NCBI GenBank assembly: GCA_021733665.1
Contig: JAHREI010000001.1
Location: 930,001-994,000 of the forward strand
DNA from: Bacillus subtilis
Lineage (GTDB): Bacteria; Pseudomonadota; Alphaproteobacteria; Rhizobiales; Rhizobiaceae
DNA: 64,000 bases
Direction of reading: 5' to 3'
A program made the position numbers and the translations under genes. Under the pieces are notes generated by a model, which saw only the letters and a list, made by a program, of their open reading frames with translations, did not search any database and was not told the DNA's origin. Positions 9,376-19,218 of the stretch are shown piece by piece. Position 1 is the stretch's first letter, and every line of letters begins with the position of its first letter.

Positions 9376-9519
9376 ATGTCCGCAAAGAGCGCCACGCTCC
9401 TGACCGTCCTTATGTTGTCTGCAATCCTGTTCACCGGACTTGGTCTGCTCTCGGTTGAGACGGGCGATAGTGCTGTCGCCAGTGATGGTTATGGAATTTC
9501 TGAGTTCCACCAACAGTAA
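9376..9519 (+). CDS. Small single-span membrane or secreted protein, 47 aa, unknown
   Basis: The ORF starts MSAKSATLLTVLMLSAILF and encodes 47 residues. A hydrophobic stretch covers about residues 7-26. A short acidic and polar tail follows that ends in EFHQQ. GGAGA lies about 10 nt before the ATG and a strong rho-independent terminator follows 41 bp after the stop. This supports a real one-gene transcript. It could be a tail-out inner-membrane peptide or a signal peptide with a very short mature part. I do not recognise the family, and an sRNA with a chance ORF is the main alternative. Confidence 0.6.
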   Translation: MSAKSATLLTVLMLSAILFTGLGLLSVETGDSAVASDGYGISEFHQQ

Positions 9520-9560
9520 ACTCGATTTTACCGGCGACAGTGCCGGATGGATATCAATTT

Positions 9561-9596
9561 AAAGCCGCGCCGGTTCAGTCTGCGCGGCTTTTTTAT
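9561..9596 (+). terminator. Rho-independent terminator of the 47-aa gene
   Basis: AAAGCCGCGC pairs with GCGCGGCTTT around a 10-11 nt loop, followed by a T run. The rightward reading suits the small gene. Confidence 0.85.
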
Positions 9597-9604
9597 GTAT
9601 ATAG

Positions 9605-9826
9605 TTAGTGAGGGATGCCCGCTTCGTCGCGGTATTCCAGAATGTCGCCTGGCTGACAATCAAGAACGCGGCATATTTTGGATAAAGTTTCAAAGCGAAT
9701 GCCGCGAACCTTGCCCGATTTCAGCAGAGATACGTTGGGTTCTGTGATGCCGATATCAGCAGCCAGTTGACGGGAGCGGATTTTTTTACGTGCTAATACG
9801 ACGTCGAGATTAACAACAATAGACAT
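9605..9826 (-). CDS. Small XRE-family (YozG-like) DNA-binding regulator
   Basis: The 73-residue protein is essentially one helix-turn-helix domain. It has SRQLAADIGITEPNVSLLKS as the recognition unit and ICRVLDCQPGDILEY at the end, the usual signature of the Cro/CI subfamily called YozG. These regulators normally sit directly downstream of a DUF2975 membrane protein gene that they control. Here the upstream side is an A+T-rich gap with no ORF, so the partner seems to be missing or lost. Base composition just outside the gene differs from the neighbours, which suggests past gene gain or decay. Targets are unknown. Confidence 0.85.
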   Translation of the reverse strand: MSIVVNLDVVLARKKIRSRQLAADIGITEPNVSLLKSGKVRGIRFETLSKICRVLDCQPGDILEYRDEAGIPH

Positions 9827-10192
9827 TTTTCACCTTAAAATTGAATAAAATATATTTATACTTGGCTTTATTTTTAAAATTTTAATTTATGGATTTTTTA
9901 TCTCAGCAACAGGATGAATTGTAATTATTTAAAAAGAGGAATGAAATCGTCCTTTCTCTAATGGAAATTTATAACTCATCATATAAAAAAAACCATAAAT
10001 GGATACTGCAATAAAATGCAGGTAATAAAAAGGGTGAAATATAAACATGAATAGAATGTCGGAGTTATAGTTAATTTAAATTTTATCGTTATTTGATTTT
10101 TTATTTATAAATTCAATATTATTTTTATGTTTTTTATATTTACTAAAATAATATTCAAAATTTATGTATTAATTGAAATATAAAATGTAAAG
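9827..10192. other. A+T-rich gap, no gene seen
   Basis: Long A/T runs dominate the sequence and all frames are broken. It stands out from the rest of the window in composition. It may be the remains of a decayed gene upstream of the XRE regulator or a regulatory region. Nothing specific was recognised. Confidence 0.6.
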
Positions 10193-10218
10193 CACTCGCA
10201 CAAGTTACGGTGCGAGTG
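10193..10218 (-). terminator. Terminator hairpin of the aldo/keto reductase gene
   Basis: CACTCGCAC and GTGCGAGTG form a perfect 9-bp stem with an 8-nt loop. Reading leftward it runs into CTTTACATTTT. Confidence 0.7.
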
Positions 10219-10282
10219 TAATAGTTGCATGTCTTTTATGCTTTTGCACTTGTTTTGACAAATGTGCAGGAAGTCGTTCTGA

Positions 10283-11107
10283 TCAGCCAAAAGTTGTCGG
10301 ATCAGGGCCGATGCGGCCGTTCTGAGAATTCAGCTTATCAATTTCATCATGCTCAATGCCTAAGAGTTTGAAATCGGTGATTTCAAAGTTTTCTTTGATA
10401 CGGGCAGGGGTGGTGGATTTCGGAATGACGACATTGCCGATATCAAGATGCCAGCGCAGAATGATTTGTGCGACAGTCTTACCGTGATTATTGGCAATTT
10501 CCTGCAGGACCGGATTGTCGAGGAATTTACCTTGTCCCAATGGGCTCCAGGCTTCCGTAGCAATATTATGCTGCTGATGAAACTGACGCAGATTGTCCTG
10601 CTGGAAATAAGGATGCAGCTCAATCTGATTGATGGCAGGCACAACATCTGTCTCACGCAGAATGCGCTGCAGATCGGCTGTGCGGAAATTGGAGACGCCG
10701 ATCGACTTCACACGACCTTCTTCACGCAGTTTAATGAGCGCGCGCCATGTATCAATAAACTGATCTTTATTCGGCATCGGCCAGTGGATGAGATAAAGGT
10801 CAAAATAATCTGTGCCCAGCAGTTCGGACGAGGTGTCAAAGGCCTTCAGAGTTGCATCATAACCCTGATCATCATTCCATACTTTTGTTGTGAGGAAGAT
10901 ATCCTTGCGTGCAATACCGGATTCGCGGATTGCTTGGCCAACCCCGCGTTCATTCTTGTAAATTGCAGCGGTATCAATGTGACGATAACCGGTTTCAAGT
11001 GCTGTAGAAACGCTTGAGACGGCTTCTTCGTCGGTAATGCGCCATACACCGAAACCCAGTTGCGGAATGGAGTTGCCGTCGTTCAGTTTGATCGCAGCTA
11101 CGGTCAT
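10283..11107 (-). CDS. Aldo/keto reductase, 2,5-diketo-gluconate reductase-like
   Basis: The 274-residue NADPH-dependent reductase has the family signature GYRHIDTAAIYKNERGVG near residue 40, with the catalytic Asp and Tyr in it. LYLIHWPMP and IGVSNFRTADL follow, and VVIPKSTTPARIKENF is the NADP-binding end. It belongs to the DkgA/DkgB-like group (AKR5) and reduces small aldehydes or keto sugars; the true substrate is unknown. The start at 11107 has AAGGA 8 nt upstream and begins MTVAAIKLNDG, where the family begins; an in-frame ATG at 11188 adds 27 unlikely residues. It is likely monocistronic. Confidence 0.9.
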   Translation of the reverse strand: MTVAAIKLNDGNSIPQLGFGVWRITDEEAVSSVSTALETGYRHIDTAAIYKNERGVGQAIRESGIARKDIFLTTKVWNDDQGYDATLKAFDTSSELLGTDYFDLYLIHWPMPNKDQFIDTWRALIKLREEGRVKSIGVSNFRTADLQRILRETDVVPAINQIELHPYFQQDNLRQFHQQHNIATEAWSPLGQGKFLDNPVLQEIANNHGKTVAQIILRWHLDIGNVVIPKSTTPARIKENFEITDFKLLGIEHDEIDKLNSQNGRIGPDPTTFG

Positions 11108-11310
11108 GTCCTTATTCCTTTTCTGTTTTTGCGCCGGTTTTGCTATGCCCTTTGTTGAGCCCCTTATTGAGATTGTCCGGCGAAGCACTTTGCAGAATGT
11201 AATCTAGAATCGGTTCTTACTGTTTTTGCAAGACCGGCTTATGTCAAAAACGATAAATTATTCGGGAATTTAATCTGTTGCCTCATGGACGCTGTGGCAG
11301 AAGCGCAGTG

Positions 11311-11348
11311 CAAAAAGCCCCGCACCATTCTCATGATGCAGGGCTTTG
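11311..11348 (-). terminator. Rho-independent terminator of the L,D-transpeptidase gene
   Basis: Reading leftward, AAGCCCTGCATC is partly matched by GGTGCGGGGCTT, followed by TTTTG. It lies 20 bp after the stop. Confidence 0.8.
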
Positions 11349-11367
11349 GTCTTAAACAGGGCGGCTT

Positions 11368-12204
11368 TTAGATGACTACCACTTTTGTGCCGACGGGGAT
11401 GCGCTCATAGAGTTCTTCCACGTCCTGATTTCGCATACGGATGCAGCCGGAAGAAACGGCTTTGCCAATCGTTGACGGGGCATTTGTCCCATGAATGCGG
11501 TATAGTGTATTGCCAAGATAGAGTGCGCGTGCACCGAGCGGATTGGCGAGGCCGCCTTCCATTCTGGTTGGTAAAATGCGGCCTTTTTTGCGCTCGCGGG
11601 CGATCATTTCTTTCGGCGGATGCCATGTCGGCCATTCAGCTTTGCGGCTCACGGTTTCTGTGCCTTTCCAGCTGAAACCTTCCTTGCCAACACCGACACC
11701 ATAACGGCGGGCTTTGCCATTATCGCCGACGAGATATAAAAACTTGTTCTTTGTATCGATGATAATCGTGCCGGTTTTATGCTTGGTTGTATAATCCACT
11801 TCCTGCGGCAGGTAAATCGGGTTCATGCCGCCCGCTGTCTTTGCAGGATTTTGTGGGGCAGTTGCGCTGGCACGGATGAATGAGCCTTGTTGAGCAACCG
11901 TATTTTGGCGCAGGGTTTTGTCCTGCTTTTTGCGCGTTTGTTTTCCGTTTGCACTGCGTTGCGGTGTGGTTGCGCGCTGCTGTGACCGGTTGTTATTCTG
12001 GTAGATGCGCGGCGCAGTCGGCGCAAGCTGGCCGGCAGAGCGCTGCGGCTGCAACTGCGTAACCCAGGGGGCACTCAGATCAGGGCTGAGCACCAGTGGC
12101 GGCGGTGTGGCATAACGGTCATTGGCAAAAGCGCCGCCCGCTGAAACAGCAGACAGGGCAAAAGCAGCAATGGATGCGATCAGCAGCAGATGACGTGGTT
12201 TCAT
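11368..12204 (-). CDS. L,D-transpeptidase (YkuD domain), exported
   Basis: The 278-residue protein starts with a clear signal peptide (hydrophobic residues 5-25, ending near GGAFA). A Gln/Arg/Pro-rich linker spans about 45-125. The YkuD catalytic domain follows at about 140-278. The catalytic motif is complete: HGTNAPSTIGKAVSSGCIRM, with the His and Cys expected for 3-3 peptidoglycan crosslinking or attachment of outer-membrane proteins to peptidoglycan. In Brucellaceae and rhizobia several such enzymes occur per genome. AGGACGG before the ATG supports the start. It acts in the periplasm. Which reaction this paralogue performs cannot be told. Confidence 0.92.
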   Translation of the reverse strand: MKPRHLLLIASIAAFALSAVSAGGAFANDRYATPPPLVLSPDLSAPWVTQLQPQRSAGQLAPTAPRIYQNNNRSQQRATTPQRSANGKQTRKKQDKTLRQNTVAQQGSFIRASATAPQNPAKTAGGMNPIYLPQEVDYTTKHKTGTIIIDTKNKFLYLVGDNGKARRYGVGVGKEGFSWKGTETVSRKAEWPTWHPPKEMIARERKKGRILPTRMEGGLANPLGARALYLGNTLYRIHGTNAPSTIGKAVSSGCIRMRNQDVEELYERIPVGTKVVVI

Positions 12205-12506
12205 CAGACCGTCCTGTATTGAAGTTATGCCTTAAACTGCGATGCCTTATGCATCAGTCCGGGCATTGAGATTCCTTTGCCCTGACTGTGACCTCTGACC
12301 CTTTTGAAAAAGTGAATCCCTGCGTGTATCTTTCGGAAATGCAGTGAAAACTTTCTCTTGTGGTTATCAGCAGGTAAACATTTTTCACGGCGTTTGATGA
12401 CTGCTGCTATTCACAGGATAAAACATATGTTCTTTTTTTGTTCCAAGTCAAATGAAATATGTTATAGAAAGTTTCATGATCAAAGCGCTGAGCGTATGGG
12501 TGAAAT
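12205..12506. other. Divergent intergenic region
   Basis: This gap separates the L,D-transpeptidase (leftward) from tag (rightward) and must hold both promoters. No ORF or strong motif was found. Confidence 0.5.
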
Positions 12507-13157
12507 ATGACGCAAGAGATACCGGTTCTGGAGGCAGGGCTGCATTGGGGTGAGGACGGTAAAGTGCGTTGCGGTTGGCATGGCGGCTTGCCGGATTATC
12601 TGCATTATCATGATACGGAATGGGGTTTTCCCGTTGAGAATGACCGCCGCCTTTTTGAGAAAATCTGTCTGGAGGGATTTCAGTCTGGTTTGTCATGGCT
12701 CACGATTTTGAGGAAGCGTGAAAATTTCCGTCGTGCTTTTGCTGATTTTGACTATCACAAAATGGTTTTGTTTAACGATGAAGATGTTGAGCGTCTGATG
12801 CAGGATAAAGGCATTGTGCGCCATCGCGGTAAAATCAAATCGGCTATTAATAATGCAGGGTGCGCTATTGATCTGATCAACGAGAAGGGCTCGCTGGCCG
12901 CTTATTTCTGGAGTTTCGAGCCGCAATCCAAAGACCGGCCGGCAAGATTTGATCTGACTGCCTATAAAGACAATCCTTTCACAGAAATCTCCACCCGCAT
13001 CAGTAAAGATCTGAAGAAACGTGGCTGGTCATTTGTCGGGCCGACAACCGTTTACGCTTTCATGCAGGCGATGGGGCTGGTCAATGATCATCTGGAAGGT
13101 TGCTATTGCCGTCCTGTGATTGAGCATCTGCGTCAGGACTTTGTCCGCCCTAAATAA
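12507..13157 (+). CDS. tag: DNA-3-methyladenine glycosylase I
   Basis: The 216-residue protein removes 3-methyladenine from alkylated DNA and starts base-excision repair. Tag signatures are plain: CGWHGGLPDYLHYHDTEWG near residue 22, FEKICLEGFQSGLSWLTIL near 52, and GPTTVYAFMQAMGLVNDH near 173. The zinc ligands expected of Tag are present as Cys and His near the N-terminus and in NDHLEGCYC near residue 191. It is followed by hisS on the same strand after 164 bp. It is probably transcribed alone. Confidence 0.95.
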   Translation: MTQEIPVLEAGLHWGEDGKVRCGWHGGLPDYLHYHDTEWGFPVENDRRLFEKICLEGFQSGLSWLTILRKRENFRRAFADFDYHKMVLFNDEDVERLMQDKGIVRHRGKIKSAINNAGCAIDLINEKGSLAAYFWSFEPQSKDRPARFDLTAYKDNPFTEISTRISKDLKKRGWSFVGPTTVYAFMQAMGLVNDHLEGCYCRPVIEHLRQDFVRPK

Positions 13158-13321
13158 TCGGTGCCAGCTGCAACTGTAGCAACAGAAATGTTTTAAGCGG
13201 TGTTTGTGCGCTGATCTTGCTCTTGCCGCACGCAAACTGATCAGTTAGGAAACATACGCGCCTTACAAGGATATTAAGGCATTTAATCTTTAAGATAACT
13301 CAAGTTTAGCGGATCAGGATC

Positions 13322-14845
13322 ATGGCAAATAAAGCGGAGAAGATGAAAGCGCGGTTGCCGCGCGGCTTTGTGGACCGTGAGCCTCATGATCTGCGTGCAG
13401 CTGAGAAAATGCTCGCGACTATCCGCGAGGTTTATGAGCGTTACGGCTTTGACCCGATTGAAACACCGCTCGTTGAATATACTGATGCTTTGGGCAAGTT
13501 CTTGCCGGATCAGGATCGTCCGAATGAAGGCGTGTTCTCGCTGCAGGATGACGATGAACAATGGCTGTCACTGCGTTATGACCTGACAGCGCCGCTGGCG
13601 CGTCACGTTGCTGAGAATTTCAATGAAATTCAGTTGCCTTTCCGTACCTATCGCAATGGCTGGGTGTTCCGTAACGAAAAGCCGGGTCCTGGTCGTTTCC
13701 GTCAGTTCATGCAGTTTGATGCTGATACTGTTGGTGCGCCTGGTGTGTCTGCCGATGCGGAAATGTGCATGATGGCAGCAGATACGCTGGAACGCCTCGG
13801 CATTCAGCGCGGCGATTATATGATCCGTGTCAATAACCGTAAGGTTCTCGACGGCGTGCTGGAAGCGATCGGTCTGGCCGGTGATGACAATGCCGGACGT
13901 CGTTTGAATGTATTGCGTGCCATCGACAAGCTCGACAAATTTGGCGAGGAAGGCGTGAAGCTGCTGCTCGGTGAAGGTCGTCGCGATGAATCCGGCGATT
14001 TCACGAAAGGCGCAGGTCTGGACGCTGCGGCGATTACCAAAGTGCTCGACTTTACCGCTGCGGGTGCTGAAGACGGTCAGCAGACCATCGCGAACCTGCG
14101 TGCCGTTGTTGAAGGCAATGCACGCGGTATGGAGGGTGTTGAAGAACTCGCTCAGATGCAGACTTTGTTTGATGCCGGTGGTTATGCCGGTCGCGTCAAA
14201 ATTGATCCGTCTGTTGTACGTGGTCTCGAATATTATACCGGCCCTGTTTATGAAGCCGAGCTGCAGTTCGACGTCACCAATGAAAAAGGTGAGAAAGTCG
14301 TTTTCGGTTCTGTTGGCGGTGGTGGCCGCTATGATGGTCTGGTGTCGCGCTTCCGTGGTCAGCCGGTTCCGGCAACAGGTTTCTCAATCGGTGTTTCCCG
14401 CCTGATGACGGCGCTGAAAAACCTTGGCAAACTTGGCACAGAAGAAACACTTGCGCCTGTTGTTATTACTGTCATGGACGGTGATGCTGAGAGCCTAGGT
14501 CACTATCAGAAATTCACGCAGGATCTGCGTGATGCCGGTATCCGTGCTGAAATGTATCAGGGCAACTGGAAGAAATTCGGTAACCAGCTGAAATATGCGG
14601 ATCGCCGCAATGCGCCGCTGGCAATTATTCAGGGTGGTGATGAACGCTCCAATGGCGAAGTTCAGATCAAAGACCTAATTGAAGGCAAGCGTCTGTCCGG
14701 TGAAATCGAAAGCAATGAGGAATGGCGTGCCAGCCGTCCGGCGCAGGTCACTGTGAAAGAGGCTGATCTGGTTGCAGAAGTGAAGCGTATTCTTAGCCAG
14801 CAGGCCGAAGATCGCTTGCAGGAACAAAGCAGACAGGCAAAATAA
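13322..14845 (+). CDS. hisS: Histidyl-tRNA synthetase
   Basis: The 507-residue class II synthetase charges tRNA-His. Motif 2 reads [20 protein letters not shown]. The HisRS signatures [15 protein letters not shown] and [10 protein letters not shown] are present, with [13 protein letters not shown] in the HisA motif. It is longer than the usual bacterial enzyme of about 420-430 residues. It resembles the divergent alphaproteobacterial HisRS type that works with tRNA-His lacking G-1, and such a tRNA is in this window. An AGGATC precedes the ATG. It begins a tight operon with hisZ and hisG; the hisS stop is 1 bp before the hisZ start codon. Confidence 0.96.
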   Translation: MANKAEKMKARLPRGFVDREPHDLRAAEKMLATIREVYERYGFDPIETPLVEYTDALGKFLPDQDRPNEGVFSLQDDDEQWLSLRYDLTAPLARHVAENFNEIQLPFRTYRNGWVFRNEKPGPGRFRQFMQFDADTVGAPGVSADAEMCMMAADTLERLGIQRGDYMIRVNNRKVLDGVLEAIGLAGDDNAGRRLNVLRAIDKLDKFGEEGVKLLLGEGRRDESGDFTKGAGLDAAAITKVLDFTAAGAEDGQQTIANLRAVVEGNARGMEGVEELAQMQTLFDAGGYAGRVKIDPSVVRGLEYYTGPVYEAELQFDVTNEKGEKVVFGSVGGGGRYDGLVSRFRGQPVPATGFSIGVSRLMTALKNLGKLGTEETLAPVVITVMDGDAESLGHYQKFTQDLRDAGIRAEMYQGNWKKFGNQLKYADRRNAPLAIIQGGDERSNGEVQIKDLIEGKRLSGEIESNEEWRASRPAQVTVKEADLVAEVKRILSQQAEDRLQEQSRQAK

Positions 14846-14846
14846 A

Positions 14847-15989
14847 ATGAGCACGCGTCAAACAGCAGATATAGCCGCTGATCTGGCGGCTTATTTTGCA
14901 ACCACCTCGAGCGAGGCCGTTAATATTCCGATCCTGCAGCCTGCCGATCCGTTTCTGGATATGGCAGGGGAGGATCTGCGCAGCCGGATTTTCCTGACAG
15001 AAAATGAAAACGGTGACAGCCTGTGCCTGCGTCCGGAATTTACAATTCCGGTTTGCCGCAATCATATTGCGCTGAACGCCGCAACGCCAAAGCGTTATTC
15101 CTATGTTGGTGAGGTCTTCCGCCAGCGTCGTGAAGGCGGTACTAGCTTTCATCAGGCGGGTATTGAAGATCTTGGCGGCGATAATGAACCGGCTTCTGAT
15201 GCACGATCGCTGAGCGATGCTCTGAACGCTGTGCGTCAGGCTGCACCAAATGCATCTTTTCAGGTGTTGCTCGGTGATCAGTCGGTGTTCGAAGCGGTGC
15301 TGGCGTCACTTGGCCTGCCACGTGGCTGGCAGAAAAAACTGGCACGCACGTTCGGTAATGCTGCTCAATTGGAACTGGCTTTGCAGGATCTGGCATCGCC
15401 GCGCACCGGTAATGCAGTGCCGGAATCTTTGCGCCAGTTGGTCAATGAACAGAATGAAGAAGCGCTGACTGCAGCGCTGGCACAGGAAATGCAGGCGGCA
15501 GGGATTTCTCCTGTTGCCGGTCGCACACCTGCGGAAATCGCACGGCGTCTGATGGAAAAGCAACTGCTGGCGGCCGTACAGCTGGCGGATCGTGTGTTGA
15601 CGGCGCTGAAAACATTCTTGTCCATTCGCGTGCCGTTGGAGCAGGCGACTGCGCAACTCACTGAATTTGCATCGCAGAACGGGCTTAATCTTGGTTCTGC
15701 ATTGCAGGGCTTCGGTAAGCGTGTTGAAGAAATGCGTGCGGCGGGTGTTGATCTCAGTATCATTACGTATGATGCCGGCTTTGGCCGTCCGCTCGACTAC
15801 TATACCGGTCTTGTTTATGAGATTACCAGCAGCGATGCCGATTGCGGCGTTATCGTCGGTGGCGGCCGTTATGATCGCTTGCTGACAATGCTGGGTGCTA
15901 AAGAGCGTATCTCCGGTGTCGGTTTCTCGGTCTGGTTGGATCGTTTGCAAAAATGTGCAGATGCCACACGCACAGGAGCACAGTCATGA
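14847..15989 (+). CDS. hisZ: ATP phosphoribosyltransferase regulatory subunit
   Basis: The 380-residue HisRS paralogue lacks aminoacylation function and forms a complex with short-form HisG. It confers histidine feedback control on the first step of histidine synthesis. Synthetase-like remnants are visible: [36 protein letters not shown] (split), and [16 protein letters not shown]. The start lies directly after the hisS stop and its end overlaps hisG by ATGA. Pairing with a short HisG is the expected arrangement and supports the call. Confidence 0.95.
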   Translation: MSTRQTADIAADLAAYFATTSSEAVNIPILQPADPFLDMAGEDLRSRIFLTENENGDSLCLRPEFTIPVCRNHIALNAATPKRYSYVGEVFRQRREGGTSFHQAGIEDLGGDNEPASDARSLSDALNAVRQAAPNASFQVLLGDQSVFEAVLASLGLPRGWQKKLARTFGNAAQLELALQDLASPRTGNAVPESLRQLVNEQNEEALTAALAQEMQAAGISPVAGRTPAEIARRLMEKQLLAAVQLADRVLTALKTFLSIRVPLEQATAQLTEFASQNGLNLGSALQGFGKRVEEMRAAGVDLSIITYDAGFGRPLDYYTGLVYEITSSDADCGVIVGGGRYDRLLTMLGAKERISGVGFSVWLDRLQKCADATRTGAQS

Positions 15990-16678
15990 CCATTACACTG
16001 GCACTGCCTTCTAAAGGACGTCTGAAAGAACAAACTATTGCAGTGATGGCTAAGGCCGGACTGAATGTTGTGTTGCCGGAAGATGATCGCAATTACCGCG
16101 CGACGATTGAAGGCGTGGATGATGTGGACATTCTGTTCCTGTCAGCTTCTGAAATCGCGCGTGAGCTTGGTTATGGTTCCGTTGATCTTGGTGTGACCGG
16201 TGAAGATCTGATCCGTGAAACATTGGCGCAAGCCGATGAGAAGGTGCAGATTGAAACGCAACTTGGCTTTGGCCATGCGGATGTGATCGTTGCCGTGCCG
16301 GAAGTCTGGCATGATGTTGCGACAATGGCTGATCTGGATGATGTGGCGGCAGATTTCCGCCAACGTCATGGTCGCCGTTTACGGATTGCCACCAAATATT
16401 GGCGGTTGACGCAGCAGTTTTTCTCGCAGAAGCACGGTATTCAGGTTTATCGTATTGTCGAAAGCTTGGGTGCGACTGAGGGGGCACCGGCTGCCGGTTC
16501 CGCAGATATTATCGTGGATATTACTTCGACCGGTTCAACACTGCGCGCCAATAAATTGAAGATTCTTGATGACGGTATCATGTTGAAGTCGCAGGCTTGT
16601 CTGGTCTCTGCGCGCCGTAGTCTGGATAATCCGCGGGTGGCAGAAATTATCAGCCGTATACGTAGCAGTCTGAAATAA
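15986..16678 (+). CDS. hisG: ATP phosphoribosyltransferase, short catalytic form
   Basis: The 230-residue enzyme condenses ATP and PRPP to N1-phosphoribosyl-ATP, the first step of histidine synthesis. It begins [16 protein letters not shown]. It carries [15 protein letters not shown] and the PRPP loop [18 protein letters not shown]. It lacks the C-terminal regulatory ACT-like domain of long HisG, which explains the need for HisZ next door. The start at 15986 overlaps the hisZ stop (ATGA), which points to translational coupling. A strong terminator follows at 16705. Confidence 0.96.
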   Translation: MTITLALPSKGRLKEQTIAVMAKAGLNVVLPEDDRNYRATIEGVDDVDILFLSASEIARELGYGSVDLGVTGEDLIRETLAQADEKVQIETQLGFGHADVIVAVPEVWHDVATMADLDDVAADFRQRHGRRLRIATKYWRLTQQFFSQKHGIQVYRIVESLGATEGAPAAGSADIIVDITSTGSTLRANKLKILDDGIMLKSQACLVSARRSLDNPRVAEIISRIRSSLK

Positions 16679-16704
16679 GCTGCGTATACTAAAACCTGAA
16701 TAAG

Positions 16705-16740
16705 AAAAGGCCGCAATTCTTGAGAATTGCGGCCTTTTTG
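16705..16740 (+). terminator. Rho-independent terminator of hisS-hisZ-hisG
   Basis: AGGCCGCAATTCT and AGAATTGCGGCCT form a 13-bp stem with a 2-nt spacer (TG), followed by TTTT. Confidence 0.9.
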
Positions 16741-16762
16741 CTAGGTCAAGAGCGTTTCGCTA

Positions 16763-17164
16763 TTAGCGACCGCGACGGTCAACCGAATATGCACCGGCAC
16801 CGGTAACAGTGAGCAGCAGCAGGCCACCTGCAATTGCGAGGTTCTTCTGTGCCATCAGTGCGTTCATGCCTTCAGCAAAATCCATATGGGCAACCAGTGT
16901 GGCACCGATGGTGAACAGGGCAACAACGACCGCTGCAATACGGGTCTGGAAACCGATCAGGATGGCGAGGCCGCCAACAAATTCAATCAGACCAACGAGA
17001 ACTGCAGTTACGCTTGGCATTGGCAGGCCGATTGCGCCGAAATACTGCGCAGTACCTTCAAGGCCGGTCAGCTTGCCCCAACCTGCAAGAATGAAAAGAA
17101 TTGCAAGAAAGATGCGGGAGATCAGGATAATAATGGAATTCTGGGAGGCGGAAACAGTGCTCAT
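16763..17164 (-). CDS. DoxX-family membrane protein
   Basis: The 133-residue inner-membrane protein has four predicted spans: ISRIFLAILFILAGWGKLTG near residue 15, then AVLVGLIEFVGGLAILIGF, AAVVVALFTIGATLVAH, and LAIAGGLLLLTVTGAGAYS. This is the DoxX layout. Family members are linked to redox or respiratory functions, but the role here is not known. The start at 17164 (MSTVSASQ) has GGAG upstream and is preferred to 17215. It is convergent with hisG. Confidence 0.88.
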   Translation of the reverse strand: MSTVSASQNSIIILISRIFLAILFILAGWGKLTGLEGTAQYFGAIGLPMPSVTAVLVGLIEFVGGLAILIGFQTRIAAVVVALFTIGATLVAHMDFAEGMNALMAQKNLAIAGGLLLLTVTGAGAYSVDRRGR

Positions 17165-17430
17165 TATGAGGCTCCGTATGAGATATTGCTGGAGGGGTAA
17201 GAGGCTTCCAGGCAATAAAAGTTAACAATAGAAAAGTGATTTATGCTGCAGGCTCATTGTGCGCAGCATGAAGTGCTGTTGCGTAATGGATAACTAACAA
17301 GTGACTGTATTGTAAATATAGACAGATATTGACATATTGTTCATCAATAGTGAACCCTAAAATAGCATGTCAAAATATAAAATTGATCACCCTGCATTGA
17401 TAGCAGGCTAAAGCTACGAGACGTTATAAA

Positions 17431-17466
17431 AGAAAACAGCCCGCAACCGTGAGCTGTTACGGGCTG
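17431..17466 (-). terminator. Rho-independent terminator of fumC
   Basis: Reading leftward, CAGCCCG pairs with CGGGCTG, with an extended stem, then TTTTCTTTT follows. It lies 26 bp after the fumC stop. Confidence 0.8.
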
Positions 17467-17491
17467 CAATAAATGCATCATACAAAGCAAC

Positions 17492-18883
17492 TTATGAGGG
17501 CTGCAACATCAGTTCCGGACGCACTAAAGCTTCATATTCTGCTTCACTGACAAGGCCGCTTTTGAGGGCTTCTTCGCGAAGCGTTGTGCCATTGTGATGG
17601 GCAGTCTTGGCAATCTTCGCTGCCGCGTCATAACCGATCTGCGGTGCGAGAGCCGTCACCAGCATCAGTGAGTTTTCCATTAGCTCATGAATACGGGCTT
17701 CATTGGCTTCAATCCCGTCAATACAATGATCGACAAAAGAATTCATACCGTCAGCCAGCAAACGGATAGATTGCAGCACATTGGCCGCAATAACCGGTTT
17801 GAAGACGTTGAGCTCAAAGTGCCCCTGACTGGAAGCAACGGTGACAGTCGTATGATTGCCGAAAACCTGCGTAGCCACCATGGTCAGAGCTTCTGCCTGA
17901 GTCGGATTGACTTTGCCCGGCATGATCGATGAGCCCGGCTCATTCTCCGGCAATTGCAATTCCCCGAGACCGGAGCGTGGGCCGGAGCCGAGGAAGCGAA
18001 TGTCATTGGCAACTTTAAACAGGTCTGCCGCTAAAGCATTCAGGCTGCCATGCAGATTGAGCAGGGCGCCATGAGAGGCCAGCGCTTCAAACTTGTTCGG
18101 CGCTGTTTTAAACGGCAGGCCGGTAATATTGGCAACGGCTTCTGCGAAACCGGTATCAAAACCTTTAGCGGAGTTCAGGCCGGTGCCGACCGCTGTGCCG
18201 CCCTGTGCCAGCAAATAAACATCAGTGAGGCTCTGCACGATACGGTGCTTGCCATATTCAATGGCGGCGCGATAACCGGAGAACTCCTGCCCCAGCGTGA
18301 CAGGTGTGGCATCCTGCGTATGGGTACGGCCGATCTTGATCAGATGTACGAATTTCTCTTCCTTGGCTTTGAGCGCATCAATCAGATGGTCAAGGGCAGG
18401 GAGCAGGCGGGATGTAACTTCAGTTGCCGTGGCAATATGCATGGCTGTCGGGAAGCTGTCGTTAGATGACTGTCCCATATTCACATGATCATTCGGGTGA
18501 ACCGGCTTTTTACTGCCGATGGTGCCGCCAAGCATTTCAATAGCCCGGTTGGAAATCACCTCGTTGACATTCATATTCGACTGGGTGCCGGAGCCGGTCT
18601 GATAAATCACCAGCGGGAAATGGTCGTCGAGTTTGCCTTCAACAACCTCAGCGGCGGCCACAGTAATTGCACGTCCCAGTACAGGATCGAGTTTGCCGAG
18701 TGCGATATTGGTTTCAGCCGCGGCCTGTTTGACAATACCGAGTGCATGGATGAGCGGGAGCGGCTGACGATCCGTACCGATTTTGAAGTTTTGTAATGAG
18801 CGTTGGGTTTGTGCGCCCCAATAACGATCATTATCAACAGCGATAGGGCCGAAACTGTCGGTTTCGGTGCGTTGGTCGGACAT
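17492..18883 (-). CDS. fumC: Fumarate hydratase class II
   Basis: The 463-residue iron-independent fumarase interconverts fumarate and malate in the TCA cycle. It has the class II signature [17 protein letters not shown] near residue 318 and the active-site regions [15 protein letters not shown] and [19 protein letters not shown] stands 9 nt upstream of 18883; an in-frame ATG at 18925 would add a tail not seen in the family. The small acidic protein gene lies just upstream on the same strand, 83 bp away, so the two may be co-transcribed. Confidence 0.96.
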   Translation of the reverse strand: MSDQRTETDSFGPIAVDNDRYWGAQTQRSLQNFKIGTDRQPLPLIHALGIVKQAAAETNIALGKLDPVLGRAITVAAAEVVEGKLDDHFPLVIYQTGSGTQSNMNVNEVISNRAIEMLGGTIGSKKPVHPNDHVNMGQSSNDSFPTAMHIATATEVTSRLLPALDHLIDALKAKEEKFVHLIKIGRTHTQDATPVTLGQEFSGYRAAIEYGKHRIVQSLTDVYLLAQGGTAVGTGLNSAKGFDTGFAEAVANITGLPFKTAPNKFEALASHGALLNLHGSLNALAADLFKVANDIRFLGSGPRSGLGELQLPENEPGSSIMPGKVNPTQAEALTMVATQVFGNHTTVTVASSQGHFELNVFKPVIAANVLQSIRLLADGMNSFVDHCIDGIEANEARIHELMENSLMLVTALAPQIGYDAAAKIAKTAHHNGTTLREEALKSGLVSEAEYEALVRPELMLQPS

Positions 18884-18966
18884 AGTCAACTCCTGAAATT
18901 CTGTATTCTGGGAAGATGTCGGCAAGAGATGGTCTTGAGTGAAGTTCCGGTTCGGGGCGCGACGGT

Positions 18967-19218
18967 TTAATCGTCCTCGGCCTCATCATCCGGATTTTCG
19001 ATCCATGCAGTCGGGGTAACTTTTTTCTGCGTTGTGCTGTCAAGGAAAACCCACCAGCCACTGTCATTCTCATCCCAATCGCCGCCGGCTTTTTGAAGCT
19101 GGGAAAGCTGGCGATAACGCGCCGGAGACTCATTAATCTGCCCGTCAAAGTCAGTCCAGAGAACTGTCACGGTGCGCCCGTCTTGCGGGGCTGTCGAAAT
19201 CGGATGTTCTTTACGCAT
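18967..19218 (-). CDS. Conserved-looking small acidic protein, unknown
   Basis: The 83-residue protein starts [19 protein letters not shown] and contains [17 protein letters not shown] and an acidic end (DDEAEDD). No signal peptide or membrane span is seen. The PISTAPQDG...VLW...DG pattern occurs in small uncharacterised rhizobial proteins as I recall, but I know no function. GGGAGAG before 19218 makes it the best start; a longer reading to 19281 is possible. It may share a transcript with fumC. Confidence 0.75.
   Translation of the reverse strand: MRKEHPISTAPQDGRTVTVLWTDFDGQINESPARYRQLSQLQKAGGDWDENDSGWWVFLDSTTQKKVTPTAWIENPDDEAEDD

Noticed and set aside
9827-10192. Possible replication origin because of A+T richness
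   Set aside because: I see no DnaA boxes in clusters, no repABC genes nearby and no iterons.
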